Part shown: positions 1 to 12,073 of the stretch, piece by piece
Position numbering within the stretch: position 1 is the stretch's first letter
Layout of the letters: the number at the start of each line of letters is the position of its first letter
From: Bugulina stolonifera
Lineage: Eukaryota; Bryozoa; Gymnolaemata; Cheilostomatida; Bugulidae
Reading direction: 5' to 3'
DNA length: 64,000 nt
Assembly: GCA_935421135.1 (NCBI GenBank)
Contig: OW285189.1
Coordinates: 4,857,072 to 4,921,071 of the forward strand
Program-made: the position numbers and the translations under genes
Notes under the pieces: model-generated
The model's database searches: none
What the model saw: the letters and a program-made list of their open reading frames with translations, nothing else
What the model was told of the DNA's origin: nothing

Positions 1-3000
1 GACTTCAATATAAAAGGAGAAACCTGGCCAACATCTCTGTCTAGATGAATTTCACAAGAGCTGATTGTTTCATGAAATTAAGAAAGCACCTGAGGGTTAT
101 AACAAACTCTCACCAACCTGTCGATCTACACTGGATAATTCTCACCACAACAAATGGTCTCTCAGCTGGATTATTACACAAAATCTGGTTTTTTGTCCAC
201 TTTTAAGTTTACATTTAAACAGCTGCTAAGGGTTATTTTGGGAGGAATTTCAATTTAGCATTTAAAAGAGGCTTGGCACATCTTTGCAATAATTGCTTAT
301 AGCTATGTGTCTGATGCTAAGCTGAAGGGCTCCATGGTATGCAGGTGCTAACTGGAATCTATTTATTTGTAGCTTATTATATAACTTTAAAATTATGGAA
401 TAATCCCATGACACTGAATGCAGCCCCCTCCCATCCCCCCCCCTCCCCAAGAATTAGATCTCTTTGCTTCTTGTGCTTCCTCAACCAATCATTGTAATTC
501 CGCAAAGCATTTAGGTATCGAGTTCGACTTAAATGTACATATTATTTTTTGGTCTCAAGATTCTGTGTAATTACTCAGCTGTTATGGATCCATTAAATGT
601 GTTGTCAAGCAGAGAAGGTATCATATAACAATCAATAACAATTTAGATATCAATTCCAATAATAGTATTTTACTGTGGAAACCTTGAGCCTGGGCTACAT
701 TTAATTACAGGATAACAAAATAACAACATAATATTACATTTCCTTGTGTAAATATTCTATTCAACTAACAATATGTTGGAGTGCATAGGGGGGCCTTCAT
801 CTTAAAAGTTATGTGTGAATTGTTTACTTTAATTAACACATCTTTATAACTACTAATTACTTTTATTCCAGGGGTTATGCAATTAACATAATCTTGAACT
901 AATGTCTTGTAAACAGTTAATATTTGCTAATTATTAAACAAGTGCTTTTCGCACCTGAACGGCAGGTAGAAGGGTCAGGTGATACTAATTCATGGTCCCA
1001 TTATCACAGGTTGGTGTCAGGTGTGAGTGGGCAGTGGATGAACTGTCTAGGTGGTGCACCTATGAGCACTGGGTACTACATGTAAAGATGGGAGACAAGT
1101 ACCTTATATCAGTTGTAATATTACATGTATCAGTAATAATCAATGCCTATTATAGTACACAATCGTAAGAGCATTGAGCAGATAGAGGCCATCATTAAAT
1201 TTCTTGGTCGGATAATTCTTGCTGCAAGTGATATGCAAGAACCCAATTCAAGCTCCACTATTTGCTACAGTCTAAAGTTTAGTCACAGAGACGGCTTCTC
1301 TGTGATGTTGAGCATTACGAAAAAACACAAAGAACAATATGCTACCTTCTACGACATCAAATGCCATGTTTAATATTGATATAAATGGAAAGTATTGTCT
1401 ATAAGACTGAGTAAATTGTAGCTACTGTATGTATCACTAGAAGTAGATTGCTGAGTAGGCTATTTATTGCAAGGTAACACCACATAATCGCAATATACAT
1501 GTGAAATAATTTTTCATTTTAACACCCTTACTATAATATGCATTACTATAATATGCATTCTATGATAGGAAAGTTGGCAGTGTTTCATCAATGTAAAATT
1601 TGCCTAGTCATACACTAATTTCATGCTACATTTTAATTCAGTTGGTGGCATTGTTTATCTTCCATGGATAATTACTATGAAGTATGGAGATCTAATTCTT
1701 TTTACTACAATAGTCTGGCAAAGTGCCCAATGCATATATTTATCAAGATTTGTAAAGATCCAGCTGGTATACTCTGTAGACCAATAATGCCCTAGCCAAT
1801 GTACTGCAGGTACTATTATAGGCAACTTTAGTAGTAATCTACTATCCCACTGCTCCCCCCCCCCCCCCCCCAACAGACACTACACAGTATTTACCTCAAG
1901 ATCTACATGTAAGATTATATTCTGTTACTTTCAGTACATATTATTTATAGGCTAAATGTGAATCTAATAATAGTTAAAACTTGCTATCTGTCATAACTTG
2001 ACTTGCAAAATTACAAGAATATATTTACTTGCTGCAAACATGCTATTTTTTCTATTTGCTGACAATGATGCCGTTTGAACAGAGAACAAAATTGAATCCC
2101 CTAAGAGAACAAAGTATTACCCTTGGCTGTACCACCATACAGGGTACAGTTACTCCTCTGCCATTGTTTGCCCAGCAGGTCTACAACCAGCTGAGATAAA
2201 TATATACATAGGCAGCTTTATTTTCCACTCCGTGTACGATGAATGGAGAATTTGATATTTTCAATGAAGAAGACCATAACAAGTGACATTCAGTGATTAT
2301 CAGTAGTGTCACTTGGCAGCTAGTAAATACCTATGTATTACACTCGTCAACAATCGCCCTAGTGTACATAGGTCAGGTGTTCTTTAGGGGAAGGTATATT
2401 CACCCACCTGGACAGACATGTGGCCTGAATTGTGCGTGTGATAATATCAATGGGAAAGTTTCTATATCTGATAAGATGGCAAACAATACACAGAGTGTCA
2501 ATATTAATGTTGAAATGAGACTTCAAATCATAAGAGTTTATTCTCGAACAATAATAAAGTTCTCTCTCCCAATCACATTTCACGTTAATACGTTTGTTAA
2601 TTTTCTATGATAAATTTCCATAAAGAGCTTATTTTTATGTATTTTACTGATTGCTATATACTTGCGCTTATGATGAGTACTATTATGCCCCCCCAGCTGC
2701 CTCATGTCATAATGTCACAAGTATACATTTATTATAATAAGTATGCTTATAAATAAATGTTCATATTATTACATTACATGTCCATGCTCTTGTATCGCCC
2801 ACTCTTTCCCTTAGTTATGACCTACATGTACTATACAGATTTATCAAATTTGATATTATTTTAATATAAAAAACCATTCTTACGCGGAATCGTCAAAGTA
2901 GTTTTACAAGACAAGTTATAGATAGATGAAAGATATATTAGAGCATACCATAGTGATCTTCTAGTCCTCTAATAAAATCTACTTCAAAAGGAGCGGACCT

Positions 3001-3291
3001 CTTCTCTCTTCCTGTTGATTTATCTGCCAGTAGGTTATACAGTTTATCCATTATATACGGAACTTGTGTGTCAGATGACACCTGTTTTGGTTCATCAGTT
3101 TGTAAGACATACTGTAGCAGGTTCTTCTTGTAAGTGTCAACTTCCACGATAGGTCGCCTCGTATTTTCGTTGTTTATGGCATTTGGCTGACCTAAAGTTT
3201 CCACACCCCAGTCGTCTGTCTTACTTTGTTTCGCCTGCACACCAGGTGTCAGTATTGTCAGCATTAACAGCCTCCAAACGAGCACTCTCAT
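1..3291 (-). CDS. TGF-beta-superfamily-like ligand, 5' end (signal peptide and propeptide), partial
   Basis: Exon 1 runs from ATG at 3291 down to 2949, followed by a GTATGC donor, and encodes 114 residues in phase 1. Residues 1-20 form a signal peptide (MRVLVWRLLMLTILTPGVQA). Residues about 50-112 follow the usual order of TGF-beta/BMP propeptides: a helix ending in LLQYVL, then VPYIMDKLYNLLAD (compare the family pattern P.yMLdLYn.la), then VDFIRGLEDH (compare the family 'DTVRSF' strand). A possible second exon at 1-40 follows an AG at 41-42, starts in the matching phase and reads RDVGQVSPFILK. The mature cystine-knot domain would lie beyond position 1; I found no cysteine-rich block in 41-2948. 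Propeptides diverge fast, so a different secreted protein is possible. Confidence 0.5.
41..2948. other. Presumed intron of the ligand gene; no coding seen
   Basis: AT-rich sequence with C-homopolymer tracts at about 426-446 and 1855-1872. I translated parts of it on the minus strand looking for propeptide or cystine-knot exons and found nothing convincing. Short open frames here have transposon-free but random-looking composition. Confidence 0.4.
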
Positions 3292-6200
3292 TCTGTTTAT
3301 ATGTTAAACCAACCTTCGAGTGTAATTGTCTTTTCGGTGATGTTTATGTAGTAAAGTCCGCCTTAGCTTATAGTACAATGTAATCTTTGAGTGGTTTTTT
3401 TATAGTGGTTCATATACCGTCTCAACCAGGTACCACTGACTGTTATACACCACGTACCAATTTCTCCCTCGAGCGCAGATCTAGTCCTTGCGTTTAACCT
3501 GCTGTTGCTGTCCTTTTAATGCCTACCAAAATCTGTTGCAACTGTCTTCAATGCTAGCCTATATAATGAATAAGAAGCTGTGTGGTTGTGTTATATATTG
3601 TGTCTCAAGAAGAACATGCACCTGCCTTGTTCAGCGGTCTATCACAATCTAATGGCTTGTATTTCAGCAAAAACTATCCTCTTGTATTATGATGATTGTA
3701 AATGTATCATTTGGACCAATACAATAACTTGTTTACCCTGGGCAATCAGTTTACGTATTAAATGCCTGTCTATTAAAGCTCTTTGATTCGTTGCAGCTGA
3801 TAGGTGCTCCAGTATTGGCAATGCGCAAGAGTGCAGTGTGTTGCAGGTGCTAGGTAGGTGCTCCCTGCATTTCTTTCATACTATTATTCTTTTAACCATC
3901 TGCATGCCAAGGAATGAGTAGGTATGCCTCCCTGCCACACACTCAACTAAATTAGATGACAATAAGAATTTAATATAATTATCTCAACTTACCACTATTA
4001 TCATAATGCCATTATTTTTAGATCTAAAGTAATATACCAACAATGTTTTAATTGAGGAGATTAGTAACAGTATTCACACATGTGGTATAAAGGTTCTCCA
4101 TTACCTTACCCTATATAATCAACCTTACAGACAGGCAAACAATCAGTTTTTATCATTGCGAGAAATTATGTAAATTTGTGTTGTAGCATTTGGGAGTGCA
4201 GGGCAACTGCACTAGGTGACAGGGAAGTGTGGTTAAAATCTGGTAAAGGTGCGAAGAAGGTGGAAGAGGTGTCAGTCTGTAGTCTGTAACCAGAGGCAGG
4301 TGGATAATTTTAGACAAGGGTGCAGCTTTATGTATGGTTTATTAGAGGAGTATTAAAATAAGCAGGGGTATGAAAGCAATATATTTTATATGCGTTAACG
4401 CTTGCAGTTCTCATACACAACATACACATGTATTTGTTTGGCCTGGCAAGGCACTGCAGGTGATTGGGCATAGAGCCTGTACTCCAGAGTTTTCCGAAAT
4501 CACTGTGCCAGTACAACTGTGTGCTCTCTACGTCTAGAAACAAGAGAAATGGTCTGAAGAGCTCATTATGTAACCTCGAACTAATTGACAAGTCATCTAT
4601 CTCTATGTAACTTACATGCAGGTCTATGCAGGTGTCTCCAGGTTAGGTTGCTACTGAAGCTTCTAAGATATACCTCTAACTTTACCCAAGAGAGCGGCAC
4701 ATGTTAATAAGAGACTGTTATTAACTACTATTAAAATTATGTGTCAAATTAAAAGACGATAGGTCATAAAAAATCTGCTCTAAAAGTGAGGCAAGGCTCT
4801 TGTTTTATTGTCAATGTTCCTTTTTAGCAAAGCATAACTTTAGTTACCCATTAGTATTTTGATAATTTGATGTTTTGCCAGTTTCCTGTTTAGTTACTCT
4901 GATCAGTAGACCTTGAACTTCTGCTATCAAAACCTTGCGATCCTAAAGTACATCAGATACTCTACTTTGCTAAGACAGTTTTTGCTCTTTGCAAAAACAT
5001 AAGAATTACAGTAATTACTAATTATTTAAACTCTATTGTCAAACTCAGATGAAATGGTTGTGATGTAAGCTGGCACCAGGTTGCTTAATAAAATGGTGGT
5101 TGGAAGAACCAAGTGGCTGATTCTTCTGGATGCAGCAGGTGTGGGTCTGCTAGGGCTCAAATCAAAGCTTTTGATGCAATAACGGAATAAAGACTTGGAC
5201 TTGGTGCTCCAGGGCGAGGGAGATGATTATAAAGGCTGCACCCATAATAAGTGATGTTGGAGATTATCCAGTGACTCAAGCTGTCTGCTGAATCACAGAT
5301 TAAAGGATGAGCAACTAAAGGGGATATCTATTAGATTATCTATTGGTTAATCTATTGGTTAATCCATTGTCAAGGCAGCACACGTGTTCTGGATGTTACA
5401 ACCCCACAGATCTACTTGGACCTAAAACAACTGTGTTGTTCTATTGAACTGGACCATCTGGAGAAAAAATGTCTTCACAAACCAACTAGATGTCTAGAGA
5501 ACAAACTGCCATTACTATTATAACTGGTTATTCAAGGAGCATGTCGCTGAAATGCTGTGAAATAGATAAACATCAATTTAAACTTAAATGGAGCACACTA
5601 AGGTACATGATTGTGTAGTTCCACTAGTAATACTGCATCTTTATGTACATGTAGGTAGTAAACATTGTAGTCTACAATTCCTTTACCATCAGCTACATAA
5701 TTATTTATACTAGGCTGCCATGTATAGGTACATCCAGTATTGTTTGCTAGAAACCATGCATGCCTATCATACCTGAACCTAACCTGACATGGTTCGATTA
5801 TCAATTAGGTCAGCTAGGAGTTCACATAGTTCTGCCGTAAATAGCAGGGTTTGAAGAACAGATGTGCCAAGCAGGGGGCCAAATGGGCCTCGAATATAAC
5901 CTCTCTACGTGAATTATTGACTTTATGACATAGCATACGTAACAAACTAGTATATTGATCGCATTAACTCATCCCCTCGTGGATGTAGGTGGTAGAAAAA
6001 TCATTATTTACGCACTAATGACAATGATCTTACCCCCTCTGTGTAATAAAGTGTAATTTTCTCCTTGGCATTCTGTCAATATTGGTATATTAGCAAAAAT
6101 TACTGTGTTCTGGTGATAATGGAGAGAAGGTTTAGGAACTAGACAAACAAATTATGAATACATTAGCCCTCGACTTGTCTGCCAGTTACGAAAACTTCAT

Positions 6201-6412
6201 TTACTCACTGGGTACTAAGTACAAATAAATAATTAATCATTTTATCCAAGGAAGAGCTTTTTGTTTGCGAGACAATAAATGCCTGGATGTAGCCTACAAC
6301 AAGGTGTCATTGGCAACTGACATTGTATTGTAGACGGTAGAAATATATGGGTGTAGCTACCGATCATTCCTATGCTGGAAAACAGCAAAACTACAATCAA
6401 TGGGATATTCAG
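3292..6412. other. Intergenic; nothing recognisable
   Basis: Contains the presumed promoter of the minus-strand ligand gene just right of 3291. The rest is AT-rich with no phase-consistent exons. A 5598-5804 minus-strand frame with some coding-like residues was not accepted. Confidence 0.35.
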
Positions 6413-6570
6413 TTAGTGTGCAGAAGTGGAGAAATTTGAGATAGCCTTTGTTCTTCGCCAAAGCTATAACAGGAGAAGTTGTCCTCTCTATATTTGGTTG
6501 GTAGACTGCTCTAACCCCAACCACAAACAAGGAGCTAAGGCTATCAAAACTTCTCCACAACTGCACATAA
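6413..6570. mobile_element. Palindromic MITE, family A, copy 1 (158 bp)
   Basis: Inverted termini read TTAGTGTGCAG...GTGGAGAAATTTGAGATAGCC at the left and the reverse complement with a few changes at the right, ending CTGCACATAA. A second copy at 23692-23849 is also 158 bp, and a longer one sits at 32089-32281. It contains no transposase, so it must be non-autonomous. A possible 3-bp CAG duplication flanks this copy. The superfamily is not identified. Confidence 0.75.
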
Positions 6571-7241
6571 CAGTCCACATGCCATGTATCTACATTGTAG
6601 CTTTACTCTGTTACCTCTGCAGTGTGCACAGTGTGTGTAAGGAATATTGTTATACCATACATTTTATTACCTGCAGCTGAGCCAGATGTTGAACATACAT
6701 AAAATTTTCTGTATCAGTGCACTGTATTTAAAATGGAGCACTGTTGTTTTTTTATTAACTATTGACAAGAGAGTGGGTGTTCATCCGTATTATCTTACTG
6801 TGGTAAGGGGGTATAAGAGGGCGCCCAATCTTTTGAAAAGCTTAAAACCCAGGCATAGTAAATGCAATAATATTTCCATATCATTACAGCTCACACTGTC
6901 TAGAGACCATAGTGCTGTGTCATGTGTTCAGTAAATTTGCTAGAAAAGTGTTTCAACTTGTGACCATTTCAGAAGTGAATCTCATTTCTCCAACTGCAAA
7001 ACATGATCAGAGCCAATATCATCAGTGCAATGGGTTATAATGGTAAGTTTATTGCTAAATATCTGAATGTACAATACGTGGTTACTGTTGAATAATAGAG
7101 TTAATTTTAATCTACTGTTCTGTAATGTATGAGTTGGCTCTAATCTGCTATTAGAAAGGGTTAATACTATATTAATCTTCACCAAATTGCTTTAGAATTA
7201 TCTACTCTTGACAAATTCACATTGCGTAGCACTAAAGCTTA

Positions 7242-7787
7242 GGCCACACTGACGCAAATTTTCTTGCGAATAGCGAATTTTGGCCAAAGGCGAATTCGCA
7301 AATTAGAATCGAGCGTGCCACACTGCAAAAGTTATAAGCGAATTCGCATTAATTTCACCCAATGAGGGATCAAAAATTATTATCCTCGGTCACGTTTCTC
7401 ATTCACTGCAGAACTAGAACTCCGAAAAATGTAAAATAAAATTATATTTAAAATAGAATAAAATAAAACAATTATTTTATTCTTACTTTTATTCGTTTTA
7501 CACAATTCTGGCAAACGGAAGTAGTCATTTTATTCATCAGTTGAAATAAATATTTTAATATAATAATTTAAACTCATGATTGATTGAAAATCCGTGGCTC
7601 CGAACACGTGACAGTAACGTGACAAGTAAAAATTGGCCAATCACAAATTAGCGAGTTGCGAATTAGCTGATTGAGATCAACGAGTGCGAAATTGCTAATT
7701 TTGCGCGAATTCGCACAAAACTTGCGGTTTGCGATTTTGCCACTGGCCAAAATTCGCTTTTCGCTAAAAATTCGTTGCAGTGTGGCC
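7242..7787. mobile_element. Non-autonomous inverted-repeat element (546 bp), TA-flanked
   Basis: The left end reads GGCCACACTGACGCAAATTT and the right end closes with CAGTGTGGCC. Both sides hold extended inverted GCGAATTCGC-type motifs. TA dinucleotides flank both ends (7240-7241 and 7788-7789). Subterminal repeats of 'GCGAATT' are numerous on both arms. No long open frame is present, so this is a MITE; TA flanks fit a Tc1/mariner-like target site, but the family is not proven. Confidence 0.7.
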
Positions 7788-9035
7788 TACGCATAACAGG
7801 CCTTGGCAAAAACAATTTTTTGTGTATATAAAATGGCCGTTGTCATGGTTTTGTACCCGTGTTATCATAGTGTGCAAGGTAGAGACGAATTTCACCATAT
7901 TCCTGTGTAATACTTGTACACTCTCAGTCATGTACATGTACATGTATATACTGCATGTAGTTTTAATTAAAACGATTCCCCAACTTCACAAATCTTGGAA
8001 CATATGCCATACCAATGGTCAAGGGTAACAACTACATCATGTATCTATAACTGGTTACAGTGGAGGAAGAGCCATGTCTGAAATATCTACATCACAACTG
8101 GTGCAGTAATGGGAATGTCTACTAGTGATATGTCAGGTACGTTATCATGGTGGTATGCCAAGAATTTCACATACATGTAGTTCACATAGTTTGCGAACAA
8201 AATCATGTGATTGCATCATGACTGTGACATCACAATATAAATGTTTGATTGGGTGTCTCTGTCTTAGTGAATGGAGACTACCTCACTGTAGGCACCGAAT
8301 GTGTTTGGTTTATTTCACTGCATCAATCACTTCACTAGTTTTCCACAACACCTATCATTAATAAGAGGGCACAACTCCAATACCTTAATCTATGTCGCAT
8401 CCTTGTGTGCTATGGCATTATGGGTATTTAGTATTACTGTCTATTTAGTTCCTAACAACATGAAAAAAGTGTGCTATATTATGAGATTTAGGCTCCCAGT
8501 GTACACACATAATTATTCAGTATTAACACATTTGAAGTGTTAATAGACTATCAGCAGGTATTCAATAAATTAATAATAATTAATGTAAGATATAATTCAT
8601 CAATCAATAATAGTATTATGTACTGAGGGATTTGTAAGGTGAACAAGTGTAAGAATGTAGATAGGCGCTAAGATCCAGATAATCTATGTCTAAAATAATA
8701 CATACCGGTTAATACCGATATGTACATGTAGATACAGTATCAGTCACACTACAGCAGTGTACATCAAACACTCGTATTAAATGCAAGCCACACATGTTTC
8801 TTGGAAAAAAATATAATGCATCGCTTTACGTAAAACATAACTTTATATAAACCGAATCTGTGAAAGTTGGTTTGTCTTCCATGTGTGCCCACTTTATGCA
8901 GGAACACTTACCTATATTGACGAAAGGTACAAAAAGTACTAGAATGGCAGCAAAAGGCATGGGCTATGGTTATTAGAGATTGAACCCATCTACCCACAGT
9001 CATTTCAAAGTGATACATGTGATATAATAATTGTG

Positions 9036-9116
9036 TATTACAGTGAAACATGTATTACAGTGATACTCGTATTACAGTGATACATGTATTACAGTGATAC
9101 ATGTATTACAGTTATT
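9036..9116. repeat. Tandem repeat, unit about 17-18 bp
   Basis: About five head-to-tail copies of a unit close to ATTACAGTGATACATGT, with small variations between copies. Confidence 0.8.
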
Positions 9117-10309
9117 ACATAAATGTAATAGATAGTTCTCTATGTGCCACACTGGCATATTATCTCTAATATAAGACGCCTCTTTATAATTTCATTGCAA
9201 TGTTTGTAATATTATGTAATAGTGTCAGATGTTGCCAAAACATCCATGATAGCTGACATATTAGTATTAGTATCAGGATAATCCTGGTATCTGATGCCTT
9301 AGTTAGGAACTGGTTGGCGGTCTATGTTTGACAATTGATATCCGTTTGGCATGAAATAACTTCATGATATACACTACATCTATAACAGTATGCACACCTG
9401 CCAAGTCTACCCCATGTGGCAGAAATAGTCTCCAATTTCCAACCCAGATTTTGGTACTCCACCCCCCACCCAAAGGGGACACCCCGACCCTCATGCTAAA
9501 TCTCCCATTTTCATCAACGTAAGCTGAAGCAACTTACAGAGCCATGAGAAAGTGCTGGTCGAACTACAGAAATTTGGTCATTAATAATTACAGTAGCAAA
9601 AATATTCAACTAATGCAAGATTCTCTGCTATCTGGTGATGAATGATTGTCTATTGTAGCAATTTGTCTGAGCTCTAAAAGGCGGTCTGCAGCCGTGCAGC
9701 TTATGACACTCGCAAAAGTCATGAGCCCACGTGCATGTATGACTTGCAATTCTTTGGAGAAATCACAATAAGAAAAATAGAAATTTTATAATGTAAGTAT
9801 ACTTACGTCGATATTACTGTCATACTAGACCACCTAGGAAGCAGAAGAGGATCTCTCATATGGGACAGGAGTGGCACATTATTTAGTCAGGATTCTATGG
9901 GTATGGATCAGGGGATCATCACATAGTTTGGCAGTGCAGAGTTTCATAATCTGTCATTTGAAGTAATTAAGATTTGTCATGTGTCATAGTTGTTTAATTT
10001 TTAAACCTCGAATAGTTCTGGTTTGCATCTTGCCCGAATGTCCTAATTAATTGGCATATCGAGTTTGTCATGAATTTTATGCATTTTTTATGGAGAAAGT
10101 AACTCCTAATAAACTAATATACGCTGAGTAGCTTGTAAATAACATCAGTGCTGCGTGAACTTCTCAAATGTTATGAGAAGGTGACTACAGATTCCAATTC
10201 TTTTCAATATTATCATGATGATCCAATGCACAATTTTCTATGGATCTACATGTACAGTTAATATTCGATAAAGATATTGCTGATATATTCGATATATGTA
10301 CATGTATAT

Positions 10310-10470
10310 GTATATATAATATATCGATATATTTGGTATATAGTATAATATAATATAATATAATGTAATATAATATGATATAATATAATGTAATATAATA
10401 TAATGTAATATTATATAATATAATATAACATAACATAATATCTATAATATATAATATAATATAGATATGC
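10310..10470. repeat. TAATA-type AT microsatellite
   Basis: Long run of degenerate TAATA/TATAATA units. It generates a spurious minus-strand open frame rich in I, L and Y. Confidence 0.9.
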
Positions 10471-10598
10471 ATGTGTAAATAGATAAGTACACAGACGTGT
10501 TGTGTATTCAACTGCCAGCCTTTGAATGGGGAGAACCTCCACCCTCGTGCCCCATTGTAGGACTAGTGTGAAAATCTGTTACAATCTGTCACAAGAGT

Positions 10599-12073
10599 TT
10601 AGAAGTTGTCTCTTCTTTGCTTGATCTTGAGAGGAAAACTCCTGAATGTATTAGCATGGGTATAGGCAGAGGTTACAGCCATACTTGCCAAGTAACCTGG
10701 GTAAAAAATCTGGACACATGCGCGGACCAGTGGGAGGACGGACGACATGGCCGCAGGCCATGCCAGCCCGCGTAGTGGGCTGCCAGAAAGGGTGCGGGAG
10801 GGGCAGAGGAGCGCCCTCCCGCATTCAAAATATTTTTTGTGAGCCACTAAAATGACAGTAGTTAGGACAATTTCACTCATATTTGTATGCTGCTCTAGTG
10901 GTCAAAAATATGTTCATATTACGTGCATATTGGAATGGTTTTAAAATGGTGCGAAGAATTAGAATAGGAATGAAATTGCAAAGAGTGCTTTAGGTTGGAT
11001 TATCTAAAGAAGACCTATAAAACTTGCTACAACATAAAAATTTATTAGAAACCAAATTTTTGTTTCATTTTATTAAATTATAAACATATAAATAGCTCTA
11101 TTTATGAAAACACTGAATTATAATAATAATAATTCTGTATTTTCATAAGTTAAGTTTATAATTATTATATTAAAAACTATAGTCATAATGTAAGCCTGTC
11201 TTTTGAACTTCAGAATCATTGAGAATAAACAAATCTTCTAAGCTTTTAGATGACGTGACAGCTTTCAGACAACAGCTTTGATTAGCTTTTGGGTCATGGT
11301 GTGCCTGGCTATGTCATTTGTACCACCATCAGTAATACTAGAGGGTGCAGAAGGCATAATGATAATATTGATATTAAAAACCTAATTTACTTTTAGAAAT
11401 AAAATAAATGAATTTGACCCATCGATTTTAAACTTGAAAATTGCCGAGTCTTTTGCTTGTCTGTACTGTGAGAATTGTCTGGCTTAACAGCTAAATTAAC
11501 ATCCAATAGACAAATAATGGAAACATTATTTGTACAAGCAAATAATAATAATTATAATATCAATGAGTGAATTTTCATTTGCGCGGTGGTCGTCATTGAC
11601 ATTAGAGCGTTTATATAAAATAGCTATTCACTGTTGGGGAGGCTTTGGTACACTGCCAATATAGCTCAGGGATTAGTCGGAGTTTGGGCTATCACTAGTG
11701 GCAATTGGCATCGACACGTCGGTCACTAGACATCGAACTACTTCAAAAATAAACGGTGTGTAGCATATTATATTTAGCAAAAATTCCCCAGGATTTGCGA
11801 CGCTCAACCCTTTTTCAGTCAATGTTTTGGAAAATCCAAGGGAAATGATAAAAAATTTTTTGGAGCAGCAATATTCTAATTCCCGGGGTATAAATCAGGA
11901 CATTGGGACAGTGTAGGGACAGTTTTCAAATCCCGGGGGTGTCCCGAGAAACCCGGGACACTTGGCAAGTATGGTTACAGCGCGGCGTTCTGGAGCGAAA
12001 AGGTACACGGTTTGTTCACCTAAGTATAGACCAGCATCTTTGGTCTTTTCAACGCGACAACACAGAGCCCTCG
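10599..12073 (-). pseudogene. Terminal coding exon of an unknown protein, interrupted by a hAT-like insertion
   Basis: The reading runs minus strand from an acceptor (AATTTCAG) with the exon starting at 12073, in an open frame RALCCRVEKTKDAGLYLGEQ, then TVYLFAPERRAVT. The transposon at 10680-11973 begins there. On its far side the same frame resumes with SAYTHANTFRSFPL, KIKQRRDNF and a stop at 10599-10601. One target duplication copy restores an uninterrupted frame of about 59 codons, so the exon was intact before insertion. As it stands, the frame reads 21 codons into the transposon and stops, replacing the last 24 or so residues. The protein family is not recognised, and no upstream exon was located. 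It is possible that the gene still works with an altered C-terminus. Confidence 0.45.
10680..11973. mobile_element. hAT-like DNA transposon, non-autonomous, 1294 bp, with 8-bp target duplication
   Basis: Termini are CATACTTGCCAAGT at the left and its exact reverse complement ACTTGGCAAGTATG at the right. Direct repeats GTTACAGC flank it at 10672-10679 and 11974-11981. An 8-bp duplication with CA-starting termini is the hallmark of the hAT superfamily. Both ends contain GC-rich CCCGGG-type subterminal sequence, while the interior is AT-rich and lacks a transposase frame. The exact duplication and near-perfect ends suggest a fairly young insertion. Confidence 0.85.

Larger units (their letters stand above)
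7788..10598. other. Intergenic with simple repeats
   Basis: Holds the tandem repeat at 9036-9116 and an AT-rich microsatellite at about 10310-10470. A coding-like scrap after an acceptor at about 8267 (VNGDYLTVGTECVW, plus strand) is too short to call. At about 9391, CACACCTGCCAAGT resembles the terminus of the hAT-like element at 10680 and may be a solo relic. Confidence 0.35.

Noticed and set aside
5598..5804. Minus-strand frame with NNTGCTYTWQPSI
   Set aside because: Somewhat protein-like with an AG acceptor, but it lies 5' of the ligand start codon and has no phase partner.
9036..9116. Possible CRISPR-like array
   Set aside because: Units are contiguous with no spacers, in an intron-bearing eukaryotic genome; it is an ordinary tandem repeat.
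10185..10511. 108-codon minus-strand open frame rich in I, L and Y
   Set aside because: Produced by the TAATA microsatellite.
10599..10880. 93-codon minus-strand frame read as one gene with its own ATG
   Set aside because: Its upstream two thirds lie inside the hAT-like element; only the last 30 or so codons belong to the interrupted exon.
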